In this document: positions 24,185-32,079 of the stretch, piece by piece
Layout: each line of letters begins with the position of its first letter
How positions within the stretch are numbered: the first letter of the stretch is position 1
Assembly (NCBI GenBank): GCA_937899835.1
Contig: CALCCE010000159.1
Coordinates: 1 to 32,224, forward strand
Direction: 5' to 3'
DNA from: an uncultured Flavobacteriales bacterium
GTDB taxonomy: Bacteria; Bacteroidota; Bacteroidia; Flavobacteriales_G; Salibacteraceae
Length of the DNA: 32,224 nucleotides
The notes under the pieces: generated by a model
Database searches by the model: none
What the model saw: only the letters and a program-made list of their open reading frames with translations
Told to the model about the DNA's origin: nothing
Program-made: the position numbers and the translations under genes

Positions 24185-24985
24185 ATGGTACTCAATAAAA
24201 AAGTGGCGGTAGTTTTTGCCGCAAACGGAGCAATTTCAAGTGCAGTAGCTCAATCCTTGGCGCAAGAAGGCGCCACGGTATACCTCACCGGAAGAGATGA
24301 GACTGCCCTGGGTGAATTGGCCCAAACCATTCAAGCTGCTGGCGGCAAAGCCAAAACCGCAGTGGTGGACGCCTGTAACGAAACGGCAATCGACCAATTT
24401 TATGAATCGGTCATTTCGAACCACCATCAATTGGACATTGTATTCAATGGCATTGGCATTCGTCCATCCGAAAGCAGCTATGGCACCCCTACCGTGGCCT
24501 TGTCTTACGATCATTTTATGAAGCCGATTGAAGTTCACCTTGGTTCTCAATTCCTCACCTCTCGTTTGGCGGCTAAATACATGATCGAAACCAACAGTCG
24601 GGGTACGATTCTCACCTTAACCTCCAGCCTTTCACGGTTGAAAGTACCTTTTATGGCGGGGTTATTATCGGCCTGCACGGCCATCGAGGGCCTCACCCGA
24701 GGGCTGGCAGCAGAATACGGTAGCAACGGAATTAAAGTCATCTGCCTCAACCCCACCGCCCTCTACGGTACCCGAACAATTACCGAAACCACCGAAGCCA
24801 ATGCGCGCCTGATGGGGGTAAGCCCTGAGCAATGGCGCGAACAGTCCAACCAGCAATATCTATTGGGCAGGGGCCCTTCGCTGCAAGAAGTAGGTGATGT
24901 GGCTGCCTTTTTAGCATCAGACAAAGGCGCGGTGCTCAACAGCCATGTGGTAGACATTGATGCCGGGAGCATGATGGTGCTGTAA
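24185..24985 (+). CDS. SDR-fold protein with a degenerate active site
   Basis: A 266-residue protein of short-chain dehydrogenase type. The Rossmann start VAVVFAANGAISSAVAQSLA aligns with the TGxxxGxG motif but has Ala and Ser at key Gly places. The NAG-like region FNGIGIRP is present. The catalytic Ser region TLTSSLS is present, but at the place of YxxxK the sequence reads LLSACTAIEGLTR, with Leu160 and Cys164 in place of Tyr and Lys. So it may have altered or no dehydrogenase chemistry. The C-terminal part (VGDVAAFLASDKG, then IDAGSMMVL) is typical of SDR. It is the first gene of a four-gene operon that follows the Crp/Fnr gene by 70 nt. Substrate unknown. Confidence 0.88.
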   Translation: MVLNKKVAVVFAANGAISSAVAQSLAQEGATVYLTGRDETALGELAQTIQAAGGKAKTAVVDACNETAIDQFYESVISNHHQLDIVFNGIGIRPSESSYGTPTVALSYDHFMKPIEVHLGSQFLTSRLAAKYMIETNSRGTILTLTSSLSRLKVPFMAGLLSACTAIEGLTRGLAAEYGSNGIKVICLNPTALYGTRTITETTEANARLMGVSPEQWREQSNQQYLLGRGPSLQEVGDVAAFLASDKGAVLNSHVVDIDAGSMMVL

Positions 24986-25017
24986 TTCTATTGGTTCCCA
25001 TTTTAAATTGAACACGT

Positions 25018-25416
25018 ATGATTTCGATCAAAAACCTGGGCAAATGGTGCTTCATTCTGCCCTTTGCCGCCTTCGGTTTTCTCCACTTTGGACCTTTGGA
25101 ATTTAGCTTGCCCTACATTCCTTCCTACTTGCCTTTTCCTGCCTTTTGGGTTTATTTTACGGGCGTGTGCCTAATGGCCTTTACGCTGAGCAGCATCTTG
25201 AAAAGGTGGGACGGTTTGGCGGCTCTATTATTGGGCGTCATGTTGTTGCTTTTTGTCTTCCTCATTCATATTCCCAAAGCGATAGAAGGAGACTTTCTTC
25301 AAGTTATCGCTACGATTCGGGATACGGGGATGGCCGGAGCAGCCTTTATTTACGCGGCCAAAATTGCCGACGATTCTCGTTTAATTCACTTCTTAATTCA
25401 AGAAAGAAATGACTAA
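25018..25416 (+). CDS. Small DoxX-like membrane protein
   Basis: A 132-residue protein with about four membrane segments (about 8-26, 43-62, 67-88, 103-115). It starts with the KWCFILPFAAFGFLHFG pattern common in DoxX-like proteins. It overlaps the following gene by 8 nt (25409-25416) and starts 32 nt after the SDR gene, so it is in the same operon. DoxX-like proteins are often linked with redox stress and thiol chemistry in other bacteria, but that function is not shown here. The ATG at 25018 is preceded by a weak AT-rich leader. Family assignment is moderate. Confidence 0.82.
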   Translation: MISIKNLGKWCFILPFAAFGFLHFGPLEFSLPYIPSYLPFPAFWVYFTGVCLMAFTLSSILKRWDGLAALLLGVMLLLFVFLIHIPKAIEGDFLQVIATIRDTGMAGAAFIYAAKIADDSRLIHFLIQERND

Positions 25417-25774
25417 CCAAATTTTTTCTGAAACGGTTTCAGATTTCAATAGATTAGTAGCAGGCTTTGAATATCACGAAGCGCACAACAAATACTACGA
25501 TGAAGCCTTGGTGAAGCACGAAAACGAAGACGCTCCTACCATTGGCTTGCACCAACACCGCCGGGAAATGGAAGTCTTTCTATCTAAAATCTCCAATCAA
25601 TCGGCCAAGGTGCTAAACGTGACCCTCTCCGATGATATCTCGGTTACCGAATGGCACTATCAATTTGAACACACCGAATGGGGAAAACGCGATTTTAGGC
25701 AAGTTTCCGTTCAACGGTGGAAAGCCGGTAAAATCATTCATGAACGCCACCTGTATAAAACCCAAACCTGGTAA
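25409..25774 (+). CDS. SnoaL/NTF2-like protein
   Basis: A 121-residue protein with the cone-shaped alpha+beta pattern of SnoaL-like domains: helix FNRLVAGFEYHEAHNKYYDE, then VKHENEDAPTIG, the helix REMEVFLSKIS, then strands VLNVTLSDDISVTEWHYQFE and RQVSVQRWKAGKIIHERHLY. The ending WKAGKIIHERHLY is typical. Family members are small hydrolases, isomerases or binding proteins; the pocket residues here (His, Glu, Trp) do not fix a substrate. It overlaps the membrane protein gene upstream by 8 nt and is followed after 2 nt by the next ATG. Confidence 0.85.
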   Translation: MTNQIFSETVSDFNRLVAGFEYHEAHNKYYDEALVKHENEDAPTIGLHQHRREMEVFLSKISNQSAKVLNVTLSDDISVTEWHYQFEHTEWGKRDFRQVSVQRWKAGKIIHERHLYKTQTW

Positions 25775-25776
25775 CG

Positions 25777-26082
25777 ATGGACGCTCCCGAATTGTTTGAT
25801 CACCTTGGAACGAGTCTTTTCAGGAAAAAGCAGAGCTCCATGTTTGGCATTCCGTGTTTCAAAATCGGAAGACGCCCCTTCATCATGTTTTACGAAAACC
25901 ACCTGGTTTGCATGCTTTTTGACGAAGCGCATGCCGAAGCCATTGGGTTGGAAGGGGCCACATTATTTAACCCGAAAGGCAATGCCAAAGCCATGGGAAA
26001 TTGGGTACAAATTCCTTTTGCACATGCCGATCAATGGGAGCGTTTTGCCATCGTAGCCCACGATGTGGTTGCCCGAATGTAA
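25777..26082 (+). CDS. TfoX/YjbR-like small protein
   Basis: A 101-residue cytosolic protein. SSMFGIPCFKIGRRPFIMFYENHLVCML (about 20-47; key residues M, F, G, C, K) and GNWVQIPFAHADQWERFAIVAHDVV resemble the TfoX N-terminal/YjbR-like fold, in which a MFG motif precedes strands that in DNA-linked or unassigned proteins form a small alpha/beta domain. The protein lacks a C-terminal TfoX half, so a competence role is not implied. It is the last gene of the four-gene operon; a terminator hairpin follows 41 nt later. Confidence 0.78.
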   Translation: MDAPELFDHLGTSLFRKKQSSMFGIPCFKIGRRPFIMFYENHLVCMLFDEAHAEAIGLEGATLFNPKGNAKAMGNWVQIPFAHADQWERFAIVAHDVVARM

Positions 26083-26122
26083 TTTTCTATTGCGCTTGAG
26101 GGACTAATTTTTGATGATTCAC

Positions 26123-26153
26123 AAGGCTGTTTCTACTGTGAGACAGCCTTTTT
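26123..26153 (+). terminator. Terminator of the SDR operon
   Basis: AAGGCTGT (26123-26130) pairs with ACAGCCTT (26143-26150) around a 12-nt loop, leading into TTT and a T-rich run. It lies 41 nt after the stop of the TfoX-like gene. The opposite side has no T-run, so it acts mainly on the plus strand. Confidence 0.85.
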
Positions 26154-26269
26154 ATATCCCAAAGAATCAACCGACGAAGGTCGGGCGATGCTTTAGTCGA
26201 TAATCGAGAAAAGCGGTGGACAAGGCCTTTTGCTCCACTGGTAACCTCTTCTCTACACGTCCAAAACCG

Positions 26270-27601
26270 CTACAACTGCCGTACCTGCCGATCGGTAACC
26301 GCATCTATAGCACTAAACACTGCCGAAAGCGCATTAGAACCAATCCATTTGATGGGCTCAGGTGGTGCAGCAATCACTTTTCGTTGCAGCACCTTGGCCA
26401 AAGGGTGTTTTTTTCCTTGCACTTGATCGGCAATCAATTCGGCCACCAACAACGTTTGTGGAATGCCGTGGCCAGAGAAGCCCAAGCCATAATGCACGTT
26501 TCGGTGTTTACCAGTAGCGCCAATAGCCGGCATAAAATCCAGGGTCATGCCAATCCAACCCGCCCAGAAAGTTTGCACTTTGATCTCGGGAATGGCTGGA
26601 AAACGCTCTCGAAAAATGCTTTCGATTTTGGTAAACAATTGAGGCAAATACAACTCCTTGTCCGGCACCTTAAAACCGTAGGGAATATTGACGTGTTTGC
26701 CTCCGGTAATGATGGTATTACGAGCGGTTAAGCGGTAGTTCTCCAGCTGCTCATGGGCAGTATAAATACCTTCACGTCCGTGCCAACCACCCAACACCGA
26801 AAGCTGCTCCGGGGTTAGCGGTTCCGTTTCGCACATGGCGGCACAAATGGGGGTAATCAGGCGTTTTTTCCAACCCAACTCGTTGGCGTAAACATTGGTG
26901 GCAATTACGGCTGATTGAGCCGTAACCGTACCGCCCTCACAGTGAGCCTGCACCGGAGCCGAATCGGTCAATTCCAGCACTTTGGTGTTTTCAAATAATT
27001 GAACGCCTTTTTCTATGGCCATTTTTCGAATGGCTCGAATCAATAGCCCAGGATTGAGGATGCCTCCCACCGCATCAAACACGCCGGCTATAAATGGAGC
27101 CGGTATTCCGCGTTCGCGCATGGCTTCGCGATCGAGAAAGGTATATTCCAAGCCCAGGGCTTTGGTGGCTTGGGACACCTTCTCCAATTTTTTGACTTGC
27201 TTGGGATGCACTGCAGCCATGATGTTGCCTTTGGCTTCGTACTCACATTCGATTTGATGGTCGGCAATAAAAGCCTCCAATTTGCGCACCGCCACCATGG
27301 CAAAATCGCACAACTCTCGGGCGCGTTCTATTTTATAAAGCTTCAACAGCGAAGGCAAGTCTTTGCCAATAATGCCATCACAGTAGCCCGAGTTGCGGCC
27401 GCTGCCTCCGGCACCCGAAAAATCTTTTTCTAACACTACCACGCTCAACCCTGCTTTGCGCAATTCGAGAGCGGTATATAGGCCAGTAAATCCACCACCG
27501 ATCACCACCACATCCGCGGTAATGTTGTGGGCCAAGGTTGGCTGGGCCGTTTCCAGTTCGTGGAGCCATGGACTTACTGGATGGAAGGGAAATTTACGCA
27601 T
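26270..27601 (-). CDS. FAD-dependent oxidoreductase (DAO family, PuuB-like)
   Basis: A 443-residue flavoenzyme of the D-amino acid oxidase/glycine oxidase family. The Rossmann GxGxxG is VVIGGGFTGLYTALEL (about 32-47), followed by the second dinucleotide strand ending VVVLEKD and the GSGRNSGYC patch seen in gamma-glutamylputrescine oxidase-like enzymes. The C-terminal FAD-binding part GLGFSGHGIPQTLLVAELIADQ is also typical. Residues about 120-300 form the substrate domain; key substrate residues cannot be assigned safely. The product is likely an amine or amino acid oxidase giving an aldehyde or keto product and H2O2. It starts 12 nt after the patatin gene stop, so they form an operon. Confidence 0.92.
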   Translation of the reverse strand: MRKFPFHPVSPWLHELETAQPTLAHNITADVVVIGGGFTGLYTALELRKAGLSVVVLEKDFSGAGGSGRNSGYCDGIIGKDLPSLLKLYKIERARELCDFAMVAVRKLEAFIADHQIECEYEAKGNIMAAVHPKQVKKLEKVSQATKALGLEYTFLDREAMRERGIPAPFIAGVFDAVGGILNPGLLIRAIRKMAIEKGVQLFENTKVLELTDSAPVQAHCEGGTVTAQSAVIATNVYANELGWKKRLITPICAAMCETEPLTPEQLSVLGGWHGREGIYTAHEQLENYRLTARNTIITGGKHVNIPYGFKVPDKELYLPQLFTKIESIFRERFPAIPEIKVQTFWAGWIGMTLDFMPAIGATGKHRNVHYGLGFSGHGIPQTLLVAELIADQVQGKKHPLAKVLQRKVIAAPPEPIKWIGSNALSAVFSAIDAVTDRQVRQL

Positions 27602-27613
27602 GAGAAACTGCTG

Positions 27614-29413
27614 TTAATGAGTAATGTTGAGCTGGTTGCGCCAATGGTCAACCTGTGTTAAACCGTATTCATAGCCAAACTCATAGAGCTTTATCGTAGC
27701 ATCGGTATCCATGCTGTTGAACGAATCGATGGGTGGATGAATGAATAAATCGACTTTGGAATCGGCAAAAATGCGGTATTGCAAATGGTCGGAGGCAATG
27801 AAAATAGACTGCACAATGTTGGTGGTAAGGCTGGGTAAAATCTTCTTTTTGTGAAAAGGATTGAGCCGTTTGAGCAGAATGTCCCACCCCGATACTTCAG
27901 GCGCAAAAGACGCATCTACCGCAATGCCACTTTTGGAAGAAGCCACAATCGCAATGGATTTTCCTGCTCCCATCTTGGCCAGCAAATCGGTTGGGCACGC
28001 GTTGATCAGTCCGCCATCCACCAGGCAATCGTCGTTTTTCATCAATGGGGGCACAATGCCGTTCACCGCCATGCTGGCCCGCAAGGCCTCCCAAAGTGGC
28101 CCTTGTCGGTGCTCCACCAATTTGCCTTTCACCAGGCTGAGCGACAAGCAAAAAAAGTTGATCCAGAGATCTTCGATGTTTTTACCATGGGCCAGTTTTT
28201 TGATGGCTTTGGTAAACCGGTTTCCGGTGTAGAGCGAAACGAGGGGCAAAGTCAATTTGCGGGTTCCGTTGAAAGCTTCCTGGCCTTCCTCTACGATGGG
28301 TCGAAATTCTTCGGAATCGGATATCTGCGCAAAATTCCCTCCAATGAGTGCTCCTCCGGAAGTCCCTCCAATGATGTCTACCGGAATGCCTCCTTCGAGC
28401 AAGGCTTGCAGCACCCCCATTTGAACCGAAGATCGGGCCCCGCCTCCACTGAGCGCTACACCAATGGCGTTCCCGGTGAGAAACCGCGCCAATCTTTGAA
28501 TGTCTGCTATGTGATTTCGGGCCACGTGGTAGTGGCGGCTGAGGTGGCGCGCCTGCAACCAATGTCGGGTACCGTCAGGTGCCTGATCCCGCGAAGGGTG
28601 CAGCAGCACCAGTTCGTGAGCTGCGTGGTTCAGCGCTTGACAGGCTTCTGTCACACTATTTTCAAAACTGCTTACCACAGGCGATTGGCCCGCATCGGCC
28701 AACCAAATAATTTTATCGGCTCGGGCTACTGCCGCTTGAGTCCAGGTGCTCCAGGTAGCTTCGGCTTCAAACAAGAGCAACTGATGGTGCTCTCCGCTTT
28801 CTGCTACTAAAGCCTCCAATGCTTCCGCTTCGCTGGCGTATTCGCCTTGTTGCTGTGCTTCGCGCAACGCATGGGCCGAAAGGTGACGCACCGCAACATA
28901 TTTGCCGATAGCCTCGGTGAGTTGCCCTAAAAACACCTCCAATTCTATGCCCGGTTGGGTGGGTACCAGTGCAACCGTAGCAAGCCGACTGTTGGGCAAA
29001 AACGAAGGCTTCGAGCGCTCAATTATGGTTTTGGAGAGTGCTATGGAAGAATTTTTTTGGGATTGGACCAAGGCTAAAAAATCGGTACTGCTAAGTTGCA
29101 GCAAAGTAGAGTGTCGCAATGCAACCACAGTAGCATTACGGGGACTTCCAAAAATGGCCGCCATTTCTCCCACAATTTCCCCCTTTCCGATGTCGCCCAG
29201 CATTTGGTCAGTCTCCCCTTCGCGCTGGTGATAGGCACGCAGCCGCCCATCGAGCAAAATGTAGGCATCTTGAGTAGTTTCGCCCTGTTGCATCAAGGTT
29301 TCGCCACATTTTACCTCTATCAACTGCCCTTGGCTTTCTACGGCCAAAAAAGCCTCCTCATCCAAGTCTTTGAAATAAGCGGCTTCCCTCAATAGGCTTT
29401 GCTGAATGTTCAT
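27614..29413 (-). CDS. Patatin-like phospholipase with N-terminal cNMP-binding domain
   Basis: A 599-residue protein. Residues about 12-130 form a cNMP-type beta roll (GETLMQQGETTQDAYILLDG, then GEIVGEMAAIFGSPRNATVV). The middle part (about 140-310) is an alpha/beta region of unclear class. The patatin domain (about 315-480) has the oxyanion GGGAR (323-327), nucleophile Ser352 in GGTSGG and Asp466 in LVDGG, all in order, so it should be an active acyl hydrolase. This is the NTE/RssA-like class, which cleaves phospholipids or lysophospholipids, usually with a membrane-facing role; the cNMP domain may gate it by nucleotide or other ligand. It is the first gene of a two-gene operon with the FAD oxidoreductase. 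Confidence 0.93.
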   Translation of the reverse strand: MNIQQSLLREAAYFKDLDEEAFLAVESQGQLIEVKCGETLMQQGETTQDAYILLDGRLRAYHQREGETDQMLGDIGKGEIVGEMAAIFGSPRNATVVALRHSTLLQLSSTDFLALVQSQKNSSIALSKTIIERSKPSFLPNSRLATVALVPTQPGIELEVFLGQLTEAIGKYVAVRHLSAHALREAQQQGEYASEAEALEALVAESGEHHQLLLFEAEATWSTWTQAAVARADKIIWLADAGQSPVVSSFENSVTEACQALNHAAHELVLLHPSRDQAPDGTRHWLQARHLSRHYHVARNHIADIQRLARFLTGNAIGVALSGGGARSSVQMGVLQALLEGGIPVDIIGGTSGGALIGGNFAQISDSEEFRPIVEEGQEAFNGTRKLTLPLVSLYTGNRFTKAIKKLAHGKNIEDLWINFFCLSLSLVKGKLVEHRQGPLWEALRASMAVNGIVPPLMKNDDCLVDGGLINACPTDLLAKMGAGKSIAIVASSKSGIAVDASFAPEVSGWDILLKRLNPFHKKKILPSLTTNIVQSIFIASDHLQYRIFADSKVDLFIHPPIDSFNSMDTDATIKLYEFGYEYGLTQVDHWRNQLNITH

Positions 29414-29739
29414 GAGCGTTTGGGCGTATTAATAGACGAATCAGACAGAATACGAATATAAATGGCCAAAGGAAACATCAGTGCAATTGACCCATAATTT
29501 TTACTTAGAGGCGAAGTAGGTGCTGATCCTGCAACCAATTTTTGAAATAGGCTTTGGAGTAACCTGCACCTGGCTTAGAGCGCAACCTGATTCGAGACGC
29601 TTTTGGGCCTGAAGCAAGTGGTCGCATTGCCCCTTTTTATCGCCACTCACCTATCCTGAATTAAGCCTGCATTCGGCTAAATTCTGTTTGCTGCCTCTCG
29701 AAATTCCTATGCAAACGAAGCCCACCCATGCGGTGATTT

Positions 29740-29755
29740 CTTATGAAATCATAAG
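29740..29755. promoter_or_regulatory. Palindrome CTTATGA-N2-TCATAAG
   Basis: Exact 7-bp inverted arms with a 2-nt spacer. It lies 53 to 68 nt before the GTG start of the FMN reductase gene, where an operator would overlap a promoter. No regulator gene is adjacent, so its binding protein is unknown. Confidence 0.5.
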
Positions 29756-29769
29756 GGATTAAAATTGGA

Positions 29770-29791
29770 TTTAAACAGACATTTGTTTAAA
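29770..29791. promoter_or_regulatory. 22-bp dyad TTTAAACA-N6-TGTTTAAA
   Basis: Exact 8-bp inverted arms with a 6-nt spacer, ending 16 nt before the GTG at 29808. The size fits a site for a dimeric winged-helix (HxlR, MarR or TetR type) regulator; repression of the FMN reductase-pirin operon is a reasonable inference. Confidence 0.55.
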
Positions 29792-29807
29792 CAACAATAA
29801 CCGCAAA

Positions 29808-30359
29808 GTGACCAAAAAAATCATCGCGTTTGGCGCCTCTAACAGCCAAAAATCAATCAATAAAAAGTTTGCTGCATTTACCGCAGCGCAATTGCAAGGG
29901 GTAGCCGTTACCCTACTCGACCTCAATGATTTTGAGTTACCGGTGTATTCGGTGGATTTGGAAAGACAATCCGGTGTGCCGGAGAATGCCCTCCGGTTTT
30001 CCCAATTCATCCAAGACTCGGACGGTATCATTCTTTCGCTTGCCGAATACAACGGCCTGTACACAAGTGCATTTAAAAACCTTTGGGATTGGATGTCACG
30101 CCTGGGGAACCCCCAAATTTGGCACCACAAGCCGATGTTTCTTCAAGGTACCAGCCCCAGCAAGCGGCCCGGCTCCAACGTCATGAAAGTGTCTCAGGAA
30201 CTGTTTCCACACTTTGGAGGCAACATCATTGCGAGTTATCACCTCCCCTCTTTCAATCACTTTTTTAAAAATGATCAAATTGTTGCGCCCGAAGAAAAGG
30301 CAAAATTTCAACAAGCGCTGCAAAAATTTCAAGAGCATTTAAGCCACTACGAGGCATGA
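29808..30359 (+). CDS. NADPH-dependent FMN reductase (flavodoxin fold)
   Basis: A 183-residue flavoprotein. The FMN phosphate loop is at the start (IAFGASNSQKSINKKFAAF, residues about 6-24). The second flavin loop is typical: DGIILSLAEYNGLYTSAFKN, followed by LWDWMSR. This family reduces FMN or acts as a quinone or azo-compound reductase using NAD(P)H. The start is GTG at 29808, since there is no ATG before the first beta strand. The stop overlaps the ATG of the pirin gene by 4 nt (30356-30359), so they are co-translated. Two palindromes lie upstream. The pairing of a flavin reductase with a pirin suggests a redox or electrophile response. Confidence 0.93.
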   Translation: MTKKIIAFGASNSQKSINKKFAAFTAAQLQGVAVTLLDLNDFELPVYSVDLERQSGVPENALRFSQFIQDSDGIILSLAEYNGLYTSAFKNLWDWMSRLGNPQIWHHKPMFLQGTSPSKRPGSNVMKVSQELFPHFGGNIIASYHLPSFNHFFKNDQIVAPEEKAKFQQALQKFQEHLSHYEA

Positions 30360-31213
30360 AAAAAGTTAGCAACGTGGTCTCTTCCGTACCGGTGGAAATG
30401 GGCGACATTACCATGAAACAACCGCTTCCGGTCAAAGCAATTGAACGGATAGATCCTTTTCTGTTGATTCAGCACGGTTCAGGAACCATACCTCCCGGTT
30501 CCGACTACCGAAAGTTGGGCGTGGGCCCGCACCCGCATCGCGGTTTTTCTCCGGTTACTTTTATTTTTAAAGGAAGCGTTCACCACCGCGATTCCGCCTA
30601 CAATTCTGAAGAAGTGGAGGAAGGAGGAACACAATGGATGCATGCCGGAAGAGGCATTACGCACAGCGAAAGACCTGGCAAAGCACTTGCGGCACAAGGT
30701 GGCCCCAACGAAATCATCCAATTTTGGGTCAACTCGCCGGCCCAACATAAAATGGACCTTCCCTCTTACCAACCCATTTCTAAGGAAGAAACGCCCATTG
30801 TTCGCAAGGGCAATACTAAAATTGCAGTAGTAGCGGGTGATTTTGAAGGAACCAAAGGCCCAGCCAAAACCTTAACTGAGCAGATCCTCTTACGGTTATC
30901 CAGCCAGCAAGGTGATCGCTTTTCGTTGGAAATTCCAGCACATTTCAATTGCCTCATTTACTTGTTGGATGGTGAATTAAAAATAAATGAGCACCTGGTG
31001 AAAGCCGAAGAGATGATCTACTTCGAAAAGGAAGGCGAGGCAATCCACATCCATGCGAAAGCGAACACCCGCGCCACGTTGTTGTCTGGAGTTCCCATCA
31101 ACGAGCCAGTGGCAGAATATGGGCCATTTGTCATGAATACCGAAACCGAAATTTTGGAAGCTTTGCGAGACAGCCAACAAGGAAAAATGGGTGTTTTGAT
31201 CGAAGACTTTTGA
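30356..31213 (+). CDS. Pirin family protein
   Basis: A 285-residue bicupin. The pirin metal site is complete: His59 and His61 in GPHPHRGF, and His103 and Glu105 in GRGITHSE. The stretch HPHRGFSPVTFIFKGSVHHR and the following GGTQWMHAGRG are classical. The C-terminal cupin ends with a GPFVMNT motif and the helix ILEALRDSQQGKMG. Pirins bind Fe or other divalent metal; some show quercetinase activity, others act as regulators. The start overlaps the FMN reductase stop by 4 nt. I saw no other downstream gene close by, so the operon is two genes. Confidence 0.96.
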   Translation: MKKVSNVVSSVPVEMGDITMKQPLPVKAIERIDPFLLIQHGSGTIPPGSDYRKLGVGPHPHRGFSPVTFIFKGSVHHRDSAYNSEEVEEGGTQWMHAGRGITHSERPGKALAAQGGPNEIIQFWVNSPAQHKMDLPSYQPISKEETPIVRKGNTKIAVVAGDFEGTKGPAKTLTEQILLRLSSQQGDRFSLEIPAHFNCLIYLLDGELKINEHLVKAEEMIYFEKEGEAIHIHAKANTRATLLSGVPINEPVAEYGPFVMNTETEILEALRDSQQGKMGVLIEDF

Positions 31214-31527
31214 TTTGCATTCGCGCAATCGGTGTACCTGATTCAAAGTGAACAATTGCTTCAAACCCAAATAGCAACCTGATGAAGGTTTTCGGTTGAA
31301 TTGCTTTTTATTTTCAAAGCAGCGCCAGTACAAAAGCGGTTCAAATGATTATTTATTAGAGCCAATCTTTCTTTGAACCACTATTTGGACATCAAGTGGA
31401 AAAAATAGCCTTACCTGCTAAGTACTTTTAGAGCAACTTTTGTCCCACATAAGTCTCAATGTACATCCACATAAATAATCCATAACTTAGTTGTTGGTAT
31501 CAGATTAAAAACTGTTAGCTATTCCCC
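31214..31527. other. 314-nt intergenic region, weak hairpin only
   Basis: After the pirin gene, an imperfect hairpin around 31273-31306 (AGCAACC with GGTTG-N2-TTGCT, then TTTTTAT) may be its terminator. The rest is AT-rich and has no convincing gene. The promoter of the 31528 gene should be in the last 100 nt. Confidence 0.35.
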
Positions 31528-32079
31528 ATGCACCTTTTGTCGAGGATTCAATATATTAATCCGATACTGCTTACAACGGTTGCTTTATTTATTGCAACAA
31601 TTGGCTTTTCCCAATCCAATAAGAACGATTTTGTCGTTTTAGGTAAAATTGTCATCAACCGGGTCTACGCGGATAGCCTGTGGGTAGAAATTGAGAAAGA
31701 TTCTAGTCTGTTTCTAAGAGATACCTTGGATACCTCGGGTTTATTTGAATTCCACTTACCGTTTAGCGCAGAATACACCATCACTTTTGGTCGCCCCTCT
31801 TTTTGCACACGATCCGTAACCATCAATACGAACATTCCGAATGAGAAAACGGGAGGTGATTTTGCACCGTTTTCATTTCAATTGGAAATATTTCCAATGA
31901 TTAATGCTGAAATCAATACACTCATAGAACTATCCTCCGGTAGAATTGTGTACAGTCCTAAAGTTGATGAATTTGACTTTATCGTTAACCAGGAAAGATA
32001 CCAACTGTTGGGTACAGAGGCCATCGAAAAGGCATTCATCAAAGCTTTAGAGAAAATGGAATCAAAAACTCAACCGTAG
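31528..32079 (+). CDS. Small exported protein of Bacteroidota type
   Basis: A 183-residue protein with a signal peptide (about 1-28: HLLSRIQY, then the core NPILLTTVALFIATIGFSQS). The mature part begins with a beta domain (VVLGKIVINRVYADSLWVEI, then TSGLFEFHLPFSAEYTITFG) that resembles a carboxypeptidase-like regulatory domain, a form common in Bacteroidota surface proteins and gliding-related proteins. The middle has the FAPFSFQLEIFP pattern and then the segment KVDEFDFIVNQERYQL. There is no lipobox, so it is probably periplasmic. The gene stands alone here, with no close partner. Confidence 0.82.
   Translation: MHLLSRIQYINPILLTTVALFIATIGFSQSNKNDFVVLGKIVINRVYADSLWVEIEKDSSLFLRDTLDTSGLFEFHLPFSAEYTITFGRPSFCTRSVTINTNIPNEKTGGDFAPFSFQLEIFPMINAEINTLIELSSGRIVYSPKVDEFDFIVNQERYQLLGTEAIEKAFIKALEKMESKTQP

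Larger units (their letters stand above)
29414..29807. other. Divergent 394-nt region with two palindromes
   Basis: This spacer separates the patatin gene (minus) and the FMN reductase gene (plus). Near its right end it carries two perfect palindromes, given as separate entries. I saw no gene in it and no clear TAnnTTTG element. Confidence 0.45.

Noticed and set aside
27851..28810. A 319-residue plus-strand frame inside the patatin gene
   Set aside because: Antisense to the intact patatin domain with its Ser-Asp pair; basic, low-quality sequence.
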